Positions 24,287 to 32,492 of a DNA stretch of 52,528 nt are shown one piece after another. The notes under the pieces are model-generated. The model worked only from the letters and a program-made list of their open reading frames with translations. It made no database searches and was not told where the DNA came from. The stretch covers positions 1 through 52,528 of IMG/VR virus record IMGVR_UViG_3300042485_002903; one strand, given 5' to 3'. The translations under genes were made by a program, and so were the position numbers. The stretch comes from a virus. Position 1 is the first letter of the stretch; every line of letters begins with the position of its first letter.

Positions 24287-26000
24287 ATTGATGGAAATTT
24301 GTGACTATTGTTTTGGTTCACATACAAGTATAGATATATGGGAACTTAAAATAGCTAACGAACATAATTTGGAATTTTTACAAAAATGTGAAGATTGGAA
24401 AAAAGAGGGTAGAAAGAATATAACTTTATTTATCGATAATTTAAGGTTATATAAAAGACAAAAAAATATATCTTCTATTTTTACAAATATGGAAGAATTT
24501 CCAAACAACAATTTTGAAGAACACAAATCGAAAAAATTAGAATTATACAATAACTTTTTTAATCAAGACTTGTTAAAATTATGTCAAGAACTTGATTATT
24601 TAAACTTTATAATTTTTACTGGTTTAGATGATACAAATATAGATGAAGAAATATTTGAAAGAATACCTAAGAATGTTTTAAAAATTTATGTTTCATCAGC
24701 GAATATTCATATAAATGAAATTGTAAGACCATTCCCATTTGGGCTACCAAGAAAAGTATCACAAAATGACAACAGATTAAATATAATAGAGGAATATATT
24801 AATAAAGTTGAGTCTCCACAAAACTTGTTATACATCAACCATAGTATTGGGTCTAATATTTTTAGAAACCAAGTTAATAATTATTTCAAACAATTTGATT
24901 GGTGTGACATCCAAACACCAAAATCAATTGGTGATGACGATTATAAAAATTATTTAGAAGAAATTAAAAAATCCTTTTATGTACTTTCTGTTGATGGTAA
25001 TGCTAAAAATTGTGATTGTTATAGAGTTTGGGAAACAATTTATATGAAACGCGTACCAGTACTTATTAAAAATAAAAATTTCGAGGAGCTATTTCAAAAT
25101 ATACCAGTATTATTAGTTGATAGTTATAATACAATTACAAAAGAATTTTTAGAATCAAATATTCACATTTTTGAGAAAATTAATAATTTTGATTTAAATA
25201 AATTAGATATAAAAAAAATTTACAACAAAATTTTGAGTGAGTTTGAATATTTAGAAATCATTGAGTGGATTAAAAACTACGCTACAAATATTAATATGTC
25301 TTTAGTTATTGGCATTTCTGGTGGTGTGGATTCTGCTGTTACATCTACATTGTGTGCTCTTACGGGACTTAAAACCTACGTAGTTTCGTTACCAATTAAT
25401 AGAAATGAAGAACAACTTTCATTAGCTCGAAAACATATTTCTTGGTTAAAAGAAAATTATAAAAATGTTGAAAGTTTGGAAATCGACTTAACATCTGTTT
25501 ATAAAACTTTTTTAGATGACGTAAATATAAATAATAACTTTACTAAAAGTTTATCTTTAGCTAACACAAAATCACGATTAAGGATGGTTACTTTATATCA
25601 CATAGCTAGTAATTTGAATAGTATAGTTGTTGGAACTGGTAATAAAATCGAAGATTTTGGTATTGGTTTTTTCACAAAATATGGTGATGGTGGTGTTGAT
25701 ATTTCACCAATAGCTGACTTAACCAAAACTGAAGTGATTGAAATTGCAAAAAAACTTGAAATTAATAAAAATATTATCTATACAAGTCCCACCGATGGTT
25801 TGTGGGAAGATAACAGAACTGATGAGGAACAAATTGGTACAACATATTCTAAATTAGAATGGGCAATGAATTTTCATGGCGATGAAACAAACTTGTCATT
25901 TGATGAAAAAAATACTTTAGAAATATTTAGAGATTTGAACAAAAAAAATAAACATAAAATGATACCAATACCAATGTATCAAAAAAAAATAATTGATTAA
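24264..26000 (+). CDS. nadE: Fusion of exostosin-like glycosyltransferase and NAD synthetase
   Basis: A 578-residue protein. Residues 1-340 are paralogous to the previous gene, with the same spacing from Met1 (MNLFSPTKLMEICDYCFG against MKLLEPTFFHINCDYSFG), which supports the start at 24264 despite the 23-nt overlap; it includes VDGNAKNCDCYRVWETIYMK. Residues about 344-578 are an NH3-type NAD synthetase: the P-loop IGISGGVDSAVTS, ANTKSRLRMVTLY, VVGTGNKIEDFGIGFFTKYG, DISPIADLTKTEV and SPTDGLWEDNRTDEEQIG. All the key NadE motifs are present, so this domain looks active: it amidates nicotinate adenine dinucleotide to NAD with ATP. No glutaminase domain is present. I know of no published example of this fusion. 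Confidence 0.85.
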   Translation: MNLFSPTKLMEICDYCFGSHTSIDIWELKIANEHNLEFLQKCEDWKKEGRKNITLFIDNLRLYKRQKNISSIFTNMEEFPNNNFEEHKSKKLELYNNFFNQDLLKLCQELDYLNFIIFTGLDDTNIDEEIFERIPKNVLKIYVSSANIHINEIVRPFPFGLPRKVSQNDNRLNIIEEYINKVESPQNLLYINHSIGSNIFRNQVNNYFKQFDWCDIQTPKSIGDDDYKNYLEEIKKSFYVLSVDGNAKNCDCYRVWETIYMKRVPVLIKNKNFEELFQNIPVLLVDSYNTITKEFLESNIHIFEKINNFDLNKLDIKKIYNKILSEFEYLEIIEWIKNYATNINMSLVIGISGGVDSAVTSTLCALTGLKTYVVSLPINRNEEQLSLARKHISWLKENYKNVESLEIDLTSVYKTFLDDVNINNNFTKSLSLANTKSRLRMVTLYHIASNLNSIVVGTGNKIEDFGIGFFTKYGDGGVDISPIADLTKTEVIEIAKKLEINKNIIYTSPTDGLWEDNRTDEEQIGTTYSKLEWAMNFHGDETNLSFDEKNTLEIFRDLNKKNKHKMIPIPMYQKKIID

Positions 26001-27241
26001 TGAATATAGGTTTTTTAGGTTTGGGTAAGTTAGGATTACCTTGTGCTTTAGCTATCGAAAAAAAAGGACATAAAATTTATGGTTTTGATATAGATAAAAA
26101 AGTTAAAAAAATTCTTGATGAAAAAAAATTACCTTATAGAGAGGAGGGCGCCCAAGAACTTTTGGATACTCATAGTATTATATGGTCTGATATCTCTCAA
26201 GTAGTAAATAATTCAGATATTATATTTGTACCAATTCAAACCCCACATAATGAAAAATATGAGGGAGTTACCAGAATTCCTGAAGAAAGAGTGGATTTTG
26301 ACTATTCTTTTTTGATTGAGGGTATGAAAAACCTTTCCAAGGAAATAGACAATCAACCAAACGAAAAAATAGTTGTAATTATTTCAACAGTTTTACCAGG
26401 AACGATTAGAAATCAAATAAAACCATTATTATGTGATAAACTTAAATTATGTTACAACCCATTTTTTATTGCTATGGGAACAACTATAAATGATTTTATG
26501 AACCCTGAATTTGTTTTGTTTGGTGTTGATGATGAAAATGCTTACAATGTAGTAACAAACTTTTATTCAACATTACATAATAAACCAATTTATAAATGTA
26601 CTATAGAGGAAGCTGAAATGATAAAAGTAAGTTATAATACGTACATCACTATGAAAATTTGTTTGGCTAACACAATTATGGAGTTATCACACAAATTAAA
26701 CAACATAAATTGTGACAATGTAATGAAAGGTCTATTTATGGCCAACCAAAGATTAATAAGTACAAAATACCTTTTAGGTGGTATGGGGGATGGTGGTGGT
26801 TGCCATCCAAGAGACAACATAGCTCTTTCTTGGTTAGCACAAAAAGAAAATCTGAGTTTTGACTGGTATAGTAATTTGATGGAATGTAGAGAAAAACAAA
26901 CAGAATGGTTAGCTGATTTACTTATTGAAAAAAGAAATCAACATAATTTACCAATAGTAATATTGGGAAAAACTTTCAAAAAGGAAACAAACTTGATTGT
27001 TGGTAGTACAGCAATTCTTTTGAAGAATATTTTAGATGAAAAAAATATAATCGTTGAAATGTTTGACCCTTGGATTGATTCAGAAGAACCACCAATCAAT
27101 AAAAAATCAATATTTTTCATAGGAACGAATCACGATGCTTTTTTGGATTATCAGTTTCCATCAGGTTCAATAGTTATTGACCCATGGAGATTTATGAAAG
27201 AACAAAATGAAGTCGAAATAATAAAAATCGGAATTTCTTAA
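26000..27241 (+). CDS. UDP-glucose/GDP-mannose dehydrogenase family protein
   Basis: A 413-residue protein with the three domains of nucleotide-sugar 6-dehydrogenases. The NAD site is IGFLGLGKLGLPCALAIEKK near the N-terminus; the catalytic Cys lies in GGGCHPRDNIALSWL (about residue 271), and GKTFKKETNLIVGSTAI matches the C-terminal sugar-binding motif. The usual Pro-Glu of the central motif is replaced (YNPFFIAMGT), so specificity may differ. The enzyme oxidises the 6-OH of an NDP-hexose to a uronic acid, using two NAD. It begins at the TAATG overlapping the NadE fusion. Confidence 0.8.
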   Translation: MNIGFLGLGKLGLPCALAIEKKGHKIYGFDIDKKVKKILDEKKLPYREEGAQELLDTHSIIWSDISQVVNNSDIIFVPIQTPHNEKYEGVTRIPEERVDFDYSFLIEGMKNLSKEIDNQPNEKIVVIISTVLPGTIRNQIKPLLCDKLKLCYNPFFIAMGTTINDFMNPEFVLFGVDDENAYNVVTNFYSTLHNKPIYKCTIEEAEMIKVSYNTYITMKICLANTIMELSHKLNNINCDNVMKGLFMANQRLISTKYLLGGMGDGGGCHPRDNIALSWLAQKENLSFDWYSNLMECREKQTEWLADLLIEKRNQHNLPIVILGKTFKKETNLIVGSTAILLKNILDEKNIIVEMFDPWIDSEEPPINKKSIFFIGTNHDAFLDYQFPSGSIVIDPWRFMKEQNEVEIIKIGIS

Positions 27242-27255
27242 AAAATTATAAAAAT

Positions 27256-27768
27256 ATGTGGAGTCAAGGTAAAATAGAAAAATTTTGGGATGACGAATTT
27301 AAAAATTTAAATTATAAACGAGAAATTTTTAACAACCAAAGTGATATCGAAAATTGGCGTAATTTAGGATATAAACAAGATGTTGAGTTATTTTCAGGCA
27401 TGATGTGTCCATTTGGCGAGAACCATCCAATTTGGACAGATAAGTTTGTAAAATATGTAGAAGAAAATCTTGGTCTAAAAGACATTGGTGTTTGTTATTA
27501 TCGTATGGAAACAGGGGTTATATTACCCACACATAGTGACCACTATAATGTGTATAGAAAAAAATTCAATTTGGAATTAAATCAAATCCATAGAGTTTTA
27601 ATCTTTTTGGAGGATTGGAAAAGTGGACACTATTTTGAAGTTGATGGTCAACCTTTTTTTAACTATAAAGCAGGTACTTTTGTGGCATGGTATGGAAATA
27701 CAAAACATATGGCGGCAAATATTGGACAAGATATGCGATATACATTACAATTAACAGGTTGGAAATGA
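27256..27768 (+). CDS. Fe(II)/2-oxoglutarate-type oxygenase
   Basis: A 170-residue protein with the facial triad of Fe(II)/2OG oxygenases: His and Asp in LPTHSDHYNVY (about residues 93-95), a second His in GNTKHMAANIG, and an Arg in RYTLQLTGWK that would bind 2-oxoglutarate. The overall look is that of aspartyl/asparaginyl beta-hydroxylase-like or small-molecule hydroxylases. It lies 14 nt after the dehydrogenase and its stop overlaps the acyltransferase start. It could hydroxylate a sugar precursor or a virion protein; the substrate is unknown. Confidence 0.7.
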   Translation: MWSQGKIEKFWDDEFKNLNYKREIFNNQSDIENWRNLGYKQDVELFSGMMCPFGENHPIWTDKFVKYVEENLGLKDIGVCYYRMETGVILPTHSDHYNVYRKKFNLELNQIHRVLIFLEDWKSGHYFEVDGQPFFNYKAGTFVAWYGNTKHMAANIGQDMRYTLQLTGWK

Positions 27769-28292
27769 TAATAGGGCAAGATGTTATAATAGAAGATGGG
27801 GTTGTAATAAAACGTCCTCACCTTGTGAAAATGGGTAATCATATTGCAATTGATAAAGGATTCTATTGTACAACTTCATTGACCTTAGGTAATTATATTC
27901 ATATATCACCCTATGTCACTTGTATAGGTGGTATAAATAGTGAGTTCATTGTAAAAGGATTTAATAATATTATGGCTGGTGTAAGGATAATTTGTTCATC
28001 AGACAGATTTGATGAAAGTGGACTATTTGGTGTACTAATCCCGAAAGAATTGAAAGGTAACCAAATAACAAAACCTGTAATTATGGAGGAATTTTCAAAC
28101 ATAGGTACTAACGCAATTGTTTTACCTGGAACAATATTAAGAAAAGGTGTTTTGTTAACTGCCGGTAGTTTATTGATGGGAGATACTGAAGAATGGGGTG
28201 TTTATAAGGGTAATCCAGCTAAATTAGTAAAAAAAATAAATCCTACAAAAATAATAGAAAACGCAAAAAAAATGGGATATAATAATGAGTGA
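27765..28292 (+). CDS. Hexapeptide-repeat (LbH) acyltransferase
   Basis: A 175-residue protein starting at ATGA overlapping the stop of the oxygenase gene; an ATG 26 codons earlier would run inside that gene and adds an unrelated leader. The sequence shows left-handed beta-helix periodicity ([LIV]-G-x4) as in IIGQDVIIEDGVVIKRPHLV and VIMEEFSNIGTNAIVLPGTI, with the final PAKLVKKI tail. The family includes sugar O- and N-acetyltransferases. An acylated amino- or hydroxyl-sugar is a plausible product, given the DegT-like gene next door. Confidence 0.8.
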   Translation: MIIGQDVIIEDGVVIKRPHLVKMGNHIAIDKGFYCTTSLTLGNYIHISPYVTCIGGINSEFIVKGFNNIMAGVRIICSSDRFDESGLFGVLIPKELKGNQITKPVIMEEFSNIGTNAIVLPGTILRKGVLLTAGSLLMGDTEEWGVYKGNPAKLVKKINPTKIIENAKKMGYNNE

Positions 28293-29010
28293 AAACAAAT
28301 ATAAGTATAATGTTTGGCCTTTGGGGAAGATACCTAAAGAACTACAAAGACCTGAATTGGATTTAATTAAAAAATTAGGTTATGAATGGAGTGACCCAAG
28401 AGAAGTAATCGATATTTTTGAGAAAAAAGTAGCTGACTTTTCTGCTTGTAAATATGCTGTGAGTGTAGATTGTTGCTCCAATGGTATTTTCTTAAGTCTC
28501 AAGTATCTACAACACATTGGGGAACTCGATGGTAAAAACAAAATAATAATACCTGATAGGACATATATTTCAGTCCCTATGCAAATAAAACATTCTGGTT
28601 TAGATTTTGAAATTGAAGATGTAGAATGGAAAGGGATTTATCAACTAAAAAATACTAGAATTTGGGATGGGGCAGGTAGATTCACTAAAAATATGTTTGT
28701 TGGTGGAGATGCACTACAAGTTTTATCTTTTCAAATTAAAAAGATAATTCCGATTGGTAAAGGTGGAATGATACTAACAAATGACGAGCAAGCCTACAAA
28801 TGGTTAAAACTTTCCTCTTATGATGGTAGAGATTTGACCACACCTTACACAAATAGTGAACATATAAAAATGTTTGGTTATCATATGTATATGACTCCTG
28901 AAGATGCAGCAAGGGGAATAATTTTGATGGATGCTAAGGAAGAAATAAATGAGGATTCCCAAAATTTCACTATGTACCCAAGTATAAAAGAAATGTTAAA
29001 AGAATTTTAA
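28285..29010 (+). CDS. Short DegT/DnrJ/EryC1-type aminotransferase
   Basis: A 241-residue protein, shorter than the usual 370-400 of the family. The start (FEKKVADFSACKYAVSVDCC) and RIWDGAGRF segments match DegT proteins. The PLP region is LSFQIKKIIPIGKGGMILTN, with Lys where the 3-dehydrase at 14978 has His, so it is aminotransferase-like. The C-terminal small domain appears to be reduced, ending soon after GYHMYMTPEDAARGIILMDA. It may be an active short form or a degraded copy. It overlaps the acyltransferase by 8 nt; an aminotransferase next to an acyltransferase suggests an N-acyl-amino sugar. Confidence 0.75.
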   Translation: MSENKYKYNVWPLGKIPKELQRPELDLIKKLGYEWSDPREVIDIFEKKVADFSACKYAVSVDCCSNGIFLSLKYLQHIGELDGKNKIIIPDRTYISVPMQIKHSGLDFEIEDVEWKGIYQLKNTRIWDGAGRFTKNMFVGGDALQVLSFQIKKIIPIGKGGMILTNDEQAYKWLKLSSYDGRDLTTPYTNSEHIKMFGYHMYMTPEDAARGIILMDAKEEINEDSQNFTMYPSIKEMLKEF

Positions 29011-29012
29011 AA

Positions 29013-29777
29013 ATGATTACAGTTGGTTTAAATAAAGTTTTTGTTGAGGAAAACATTGCTCTTGGTAACCATATGTTCCAATATTCAATTTGTCGTATAG
29101 TTGCAATGGAAAATAATTACAAATTTTATATACCATATAGTGGACATTTAAAAAAATGTTTTCCCAATATTGATTTAGGAGAATCTGATGGTTTTGTCAA
29201 ATACAACTATTATGAAAGTTTTGAACAAAATTATGATGAAAATATTTTCAGGGTAAAAGATTTTACAAATTTAAATGGTTATTTCCAAACAGAAAAATAT
29301 TACTCTAAGTATAAAAATTTAATAACTGAATGGTTCAAAATTGAAAGTTGTGAAAAAACTAATGAAATATTATCTAAATATCCTATTGACAAATTTTGTT
29401 ATATTCACATCAGAGGAGGTGATAATAAAATAGGAACGAACAATTGGTTAATTCCTAAAAAATATTATGAAAAAGCAATTAACGAAATAAAACAACACAA
29501 TAAAAATTTATCTTTTGTTATTGTGACTGATGATGTCGAATTATCCAAATCGTATTTTGATAATATTGAGATAATATCTAATGATGTCATAACTGATTTT
29601 AAAGTTCTATTTTTTTCAAAATATTGTATAATATCAGCATCAACATTTTCATGGTGGGCGGCATGGTTGAATAAAAAAGAATTAACAATAGCACCTAAAT
29701 TTTGGTTAAACTATAATCAACCCGAAAAAGGTTGGTATCCAAATGAAATAAAATGTAAAAATTTTACTTACCTATAG
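29013..29777 (+). CDS. GT11-family fucosyltransferase-like protein
   Basis: A 254-residue GT11 member with ALGNHMFQYSICRIVAMEN at the start, a donor-site motif CYIHIRGGDNK near residue 130, and ISASTFSWWAAWLN near residue 209. It has the IxIRGGDN form, between the canonical RRGDY of the first copy and the RGGEY of the second. It closes the large cassette; the next gene is PhoH, 15 nt downstream. Confidence 0.8.
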   Translation: MITVGLNKVFVEENIALGNHMFQYSICRIVAMENNYKFYIPYSGHLKKCFPNIDLGESDGFVKYNYYESFEQNYDENIFRVKDFTNLNGYFQTEKYYSKYKNLITEWFKIESCEKTNEILSKYPIDKFCYIHIRGGDNKIGTNNWLIPKKYYEKAINEIKQHNKNLSFVIVTDDVELSKSYFDNIEIISNDVITDFKVLFFSKYCIISASTFSWWAAWLNKKELTIAPKFWLNYNQPEKGWYPNEIKCKNFTYL

Positions 29778-29792
29778 TAAAAAAAAAGTTAA

Positions 29793-30518
29793 ATGACACA
29801 AAGAAAAAAACCAACACAACCTCAGGAAACTGAAACAAAAAAAACTAAGAAAGAAATAATTTCTGAGATTATTAAAAAAAAGTCGAAAGAAAAATTCCTG
29901 ACTGAGAATCAAAAGTTTTATTATGATTTACTTAAAAAAAATCAAATAACAATTTGTTCAGGACCAGCAGGTGTTGGTAAATCATATATAGCAATGAAGG
30001 CAGCAATTGACTTATTAGCTGACCCTCAGTCACCATATGAGAAAATAATTATCGTAAGACCAGCTGTAGAAGCGGAAGAAAAATTAGGTGCATTACCTGG
30101 AAACGTAGAAGAAAAATTAGACCCATATATTTTTCCTTCATATTATTTGATGAACAAAATTATTGGGAAGGAAGCAAGAGAAAAACTTAAAGAAAACGAT
30201 ATCATCGAAGTTTTTGCCTTGGCGTATATGAGAGGTATGAATATTGACAACTCAATCTTGATATTTGAAGAAGCTCAAAATTCGACTCCAAATCAAATGA
30301 AATTACTCTTGACAAGGATAGGTTTCAATAGTAAATTTTTCATAAGTGGTGACCTTGAACAAACGGATAGGTACAAAGATAAAACACATACAGGACTTTA
30401 TGATGCCATTAAAAAGTTTAAAGAACTTGATGATGTGGGTATTTTTGAATTCTCTAATCAAGACGTTGTAAGAAATCCATTAATTGGTAAAATCTTAAGA
30501 AGATACGAAGATAAATGA
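29793..30518 (+). CDS. phoH: PhoH-like P-loop ATPase
   Basis: A 241-residue protein matching PhoH. After a Lys-rich N-terminal extension of about 45 residues come Walker A (CSGPAGVGKSYIAMKAA), the conserved KIIIVRPAVEAEEKLGALPG segment with GNVEEKLDPY, then YMRGMNIDNSILIFEEAQNS (Walker B) and FISGDLEQTDR. PhoH proteins are common in marine T4-like phages; they are P-loop ATPases with a proposed RNA or phosphate-related role, not settled. It sits between the sugar cassette and the late-gene section and overlaps the next gene by 4 nt. Confidence 0.9.
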   Translation: MTQRKKPTQPQETETKKTKKEIISEIIKKKSKEKFLTENQKFYYDLLKKNQITICSGPAGVGKSYIAMKAAIDLLADPQSPYEKIIIVRPAVEAEEKLGALPGNVEEKLDPYIFPSYYLMNKIIGKEAREKLKENDIIEVFALAYMRGMNIDNSILIFEEAQNSTPNQMKLLLTRIGFNSKFFISGDLEQTDRYKDKTHTGLYDAIKKFKELDDVGIFEFSNQDVVRNPLIGKILRRYEDK

Positions 30519-31162
30519 GGATAGCTATAGATATTAATGGGGTTTTAAGAGATACTATTGGTAAATTTAAACAACTATACGAAAAACATTTAATTGATTC
30601 CCCACAAAGTGAGTACCTAAATCCAACGTATACAATTGATTTATCAGGTAATACAGAAATCCAAAATGTTTCAGAACCATTTGAGTACAAAATTTTATCG
30701 GATGTCAGTAGTTTGGATTTGAAGAACCATTTTGCGTTTCAAAATGAAGAGGAATATTATACATTTATGTATGAAGAATATTGTATGGAACTATTTGGTC
30801 ATGCTCCCTCAATAGAAATGTCAACTTTCTATGATTTAAATGATGTTTATCATAATCTGAGACAAAATGTTGATTTTCTTTTGGTTTCAGATGAAATTGG
30901 AAAATCTAAACCAGCGACTCTTTTCTTTTTATCTAAGTTTGGGTGTGAATTGGAAAAGATTGTCTTCTATTCTAATATCACAATAAATTCTTTGTGGGAT
31001 GAATTTGATGTTTTACTTACAGCAAATCCTAACCTATTATTGAATCATCCAAAAGACAAAAAGGTAATCAAATTTAGTACTGATTATAATAAGGATATAA
31101 ATAAATATGACTCAATCACAAGTTTGAAAGAGTTAGAACCAATACTCAAACAAATAATATAA
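30515..31162 (+). CDS. HAD-like hydrolase-fold protein
   Basis: A 215-residue protein. MRIAIDINGVLRDTIGKF has the position and shape of HAD motif I, with Asp-x-Asn in place of the DxD common in phosphatases; VSDEIGKSKPATLFFLSKFG supplies the Ser and Lys motifs, and LWDEFDVLLTANP the acidic end. The second acidic residue of motif I is missing, so activity as a phosphatase is doubtful. The gene overlaps phoH by 4 nt, and its stop overlaps the next ATG by 1 nt. Function unknown. Confidence 0.65.
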   Translation: MRIAIDINGVLRDTIGKFKQLYEKHLIDSPQSEYLNPTYTIDLSGNTEIQNVSEPFEYKILSDVSSLDLKNHFAFQNEEEYYTFMYEEYCMELFGHAPSIEMSTFYDLNDVYHNLRQNVDFLLVSDEIGKSKPATLFFLSKFGCELEKIVFYSNITINSLWDEFDVLLTANPNLLLNHPKDKKVIKFSTDYNKDINKYDSITSLKELEPILKQII

Positions 31163-31431
31163 TGTTAAAAATATTAGGCGAAAATTATTATTTCGATATA
31201 GATGCGATAGAAAATTACATAAACGTTGACCCCCCTAAAGATTATAGTGGTGTACCACAAAATCATATAAGTGTAGTAAAATACGAAATGGTCAAAATGA
31301 TGACTGAAACACTTATTGTAGAAAACGAAGAAGCAGATGAAACATTAGGAATGAAAAGTACAGAACTTTCAATTCCTTTTAGATTAGCATTTAATTCATT
31401 ACTATATAAAAAATTAATAAATAAAATTTAA
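31162..31431 (+). CDS. Small acidic protein, unknown function
   Basis: An 89-residue protein with a short leading strand (MLKILGENYYFDIDAIENYI), then a Pro-rich turn and an acidic helical C-terminus (MMTETLIVENEEADETLG). Nothing recognised. It is in the same unit as the HAD-like and glycosyltransferase genes, with a 1-nt overlap upstream and 1 nt between it and the next gene. Confidence 0.5.
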   Translation: MLKILGENYYFDIDAIENYINVDPPKDYSGVPQNHISVVKYEMVKMMTETLIVENEEADETLGMKSTELSIPFRLAFNSLLYKKLINKI

Positions 31432-31432
31432 T

Positions 31433-32491
31433 ATGAATTCTGAACAAATACAAAAAGTAGAACAATCAATTAAAAATTTAAAAGACAAGAAGTCGAAAAT
31501 TTATCTTTTAGTACAAGATACTAAAGGTAATGCAAAAGCATCAGTAGCTTACATTTATAATATGGGGTTAACATTGATGGAAGATGGATTTAATGTTATT
31601 ATGTTACATGAAAAAAATGATTACTATGGTGTTGGTTCTTGGTTAGGTGAGGAATATATGAAAATTCCACACACATTCATTGAAGGACAAAACCTATCTG
31701 TAGCTCCTGAGGACTTCATAGTTGTACCTGAAATTTATGGTTTTGTTATGGAACAGATAACTAAGTTACCTTGTGGAAAAATTGTTTTAACCCAAGCTTA
31801 TGACCACATTTTAGAAACCTTACAACCAGGTCAATCTTGGACTCAATTAGGATTTTACAAATGTATTACAACATCAAATATGATTAAGGAATATTTGGAA
31901 AACACAATGAGAGGGGTTTCTTTTGATGTGTTAGAACCATTTATCTCAGAAAGTTTTACAAAACAAAAATTACCAAACAAACCGATTGTTGCAGTACACA
32001 CTAGAGACCAAAGAGACACTTTAAACCTAATCAAAAGTTTTTATCTAAAATTCCCTCAATATAGATGGGTGACCTTCAAAGACATGAGAGGTTTGACTAC
32101 TGAACAATTTGCCGAAGAACTAAAAAATTGTTTCATTTCTGTGTGGGTTGATGAAACCAGTTCTTATGGAACTTTTCCTTTGGAAAGTATGAAAACTAAT
32201 ATTCCTGTCATTGGTTTAGTACCTAATATAGTACCTGAATGGATGAGTGAAGACAACGGTTTGTGGATAAATAACAAAACCCAAGTTGTTGATTTCTTGG
32301 CTGATTACATCCAAAATTGGTTGGAAGACAATACCAACCCAAAAATTATTTCTGAAATGGAAAAAACAGTTGAAAGTTTACCAACCAAAGAAAACTTTAC
32401 TAAAAAAGTTAAAGAATTATTTAACGAATACGTGGAAAAAAGAGCCATAACCTTTGAAGAACAACTAAACAAATTACAAGAAGTAGAATAA
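31433..32491 (+). CDS. GT-B-like glycosyltransferase
   Basis: A 352-residue protein with a GT-B-like pattern: KIYLLVQDTKGNAKASVAYI at the start, IVVPEIYGFVMEQI and IVLTQAYDHIL in the N-terminal half, then PIVAVHTRDQRDTLNLIKSF and CFISVWVDETSSYGTFPLES as a donor-side segment. It probably modifies a late product because it lies close to the sigma and virion genes and not in the main cassette. Followed 1 nt later by a GT2-like gene. No donor can be inferred. Confidence 0.65.
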   Translation: MNSEQIQKVEQSIKNLKDKKSKIYLLVQDTKGNAKASVAYIYNMGLTLMEDGFNVIMLHEKNDYYGVGSWLGEEYMKIPHTFIEGQNLSVAPEDFIVVPEIYGFVMEQITKLPCGKIVLTQAYDHILETLQPGQSWTQLGFYKCITTSNMIKEYLENTMRGVSFDVLEPFISESFTKQKLPNKPIVAVHTRDQRDTLNLIKSFYLKFPQYRWVTFKDMRGLTTEQFAEELKNCFISVWVDETSSYGTFPLESMKTNIPVIGLVPNIVPEWMSEDNGLWINNKTQVVDFLADYIQNWLEDNTNPKIISEMEKTVESLPTKENFTKKVKELFNEYVEKRAITFEEQLNKLQEVE

Positions 32492-32492
32492 T

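Noticed and set aside
27687-27764. Longer start for the LbH acyltransferase at 27687.
   Set aside because: The extra 26 residues lie wholly inside the oxygenase gene and do not resemble the family; the ATGA overlap at 27765 is the standard arrangement here.
28285-29010. Short DegT-like gene as a frameshifted pseudogene.
   Set aside because: The PLP Lys region is intact and there is no continuing frame with the missing C-terminal domain after the stop; the next gene begins within 3 nt.
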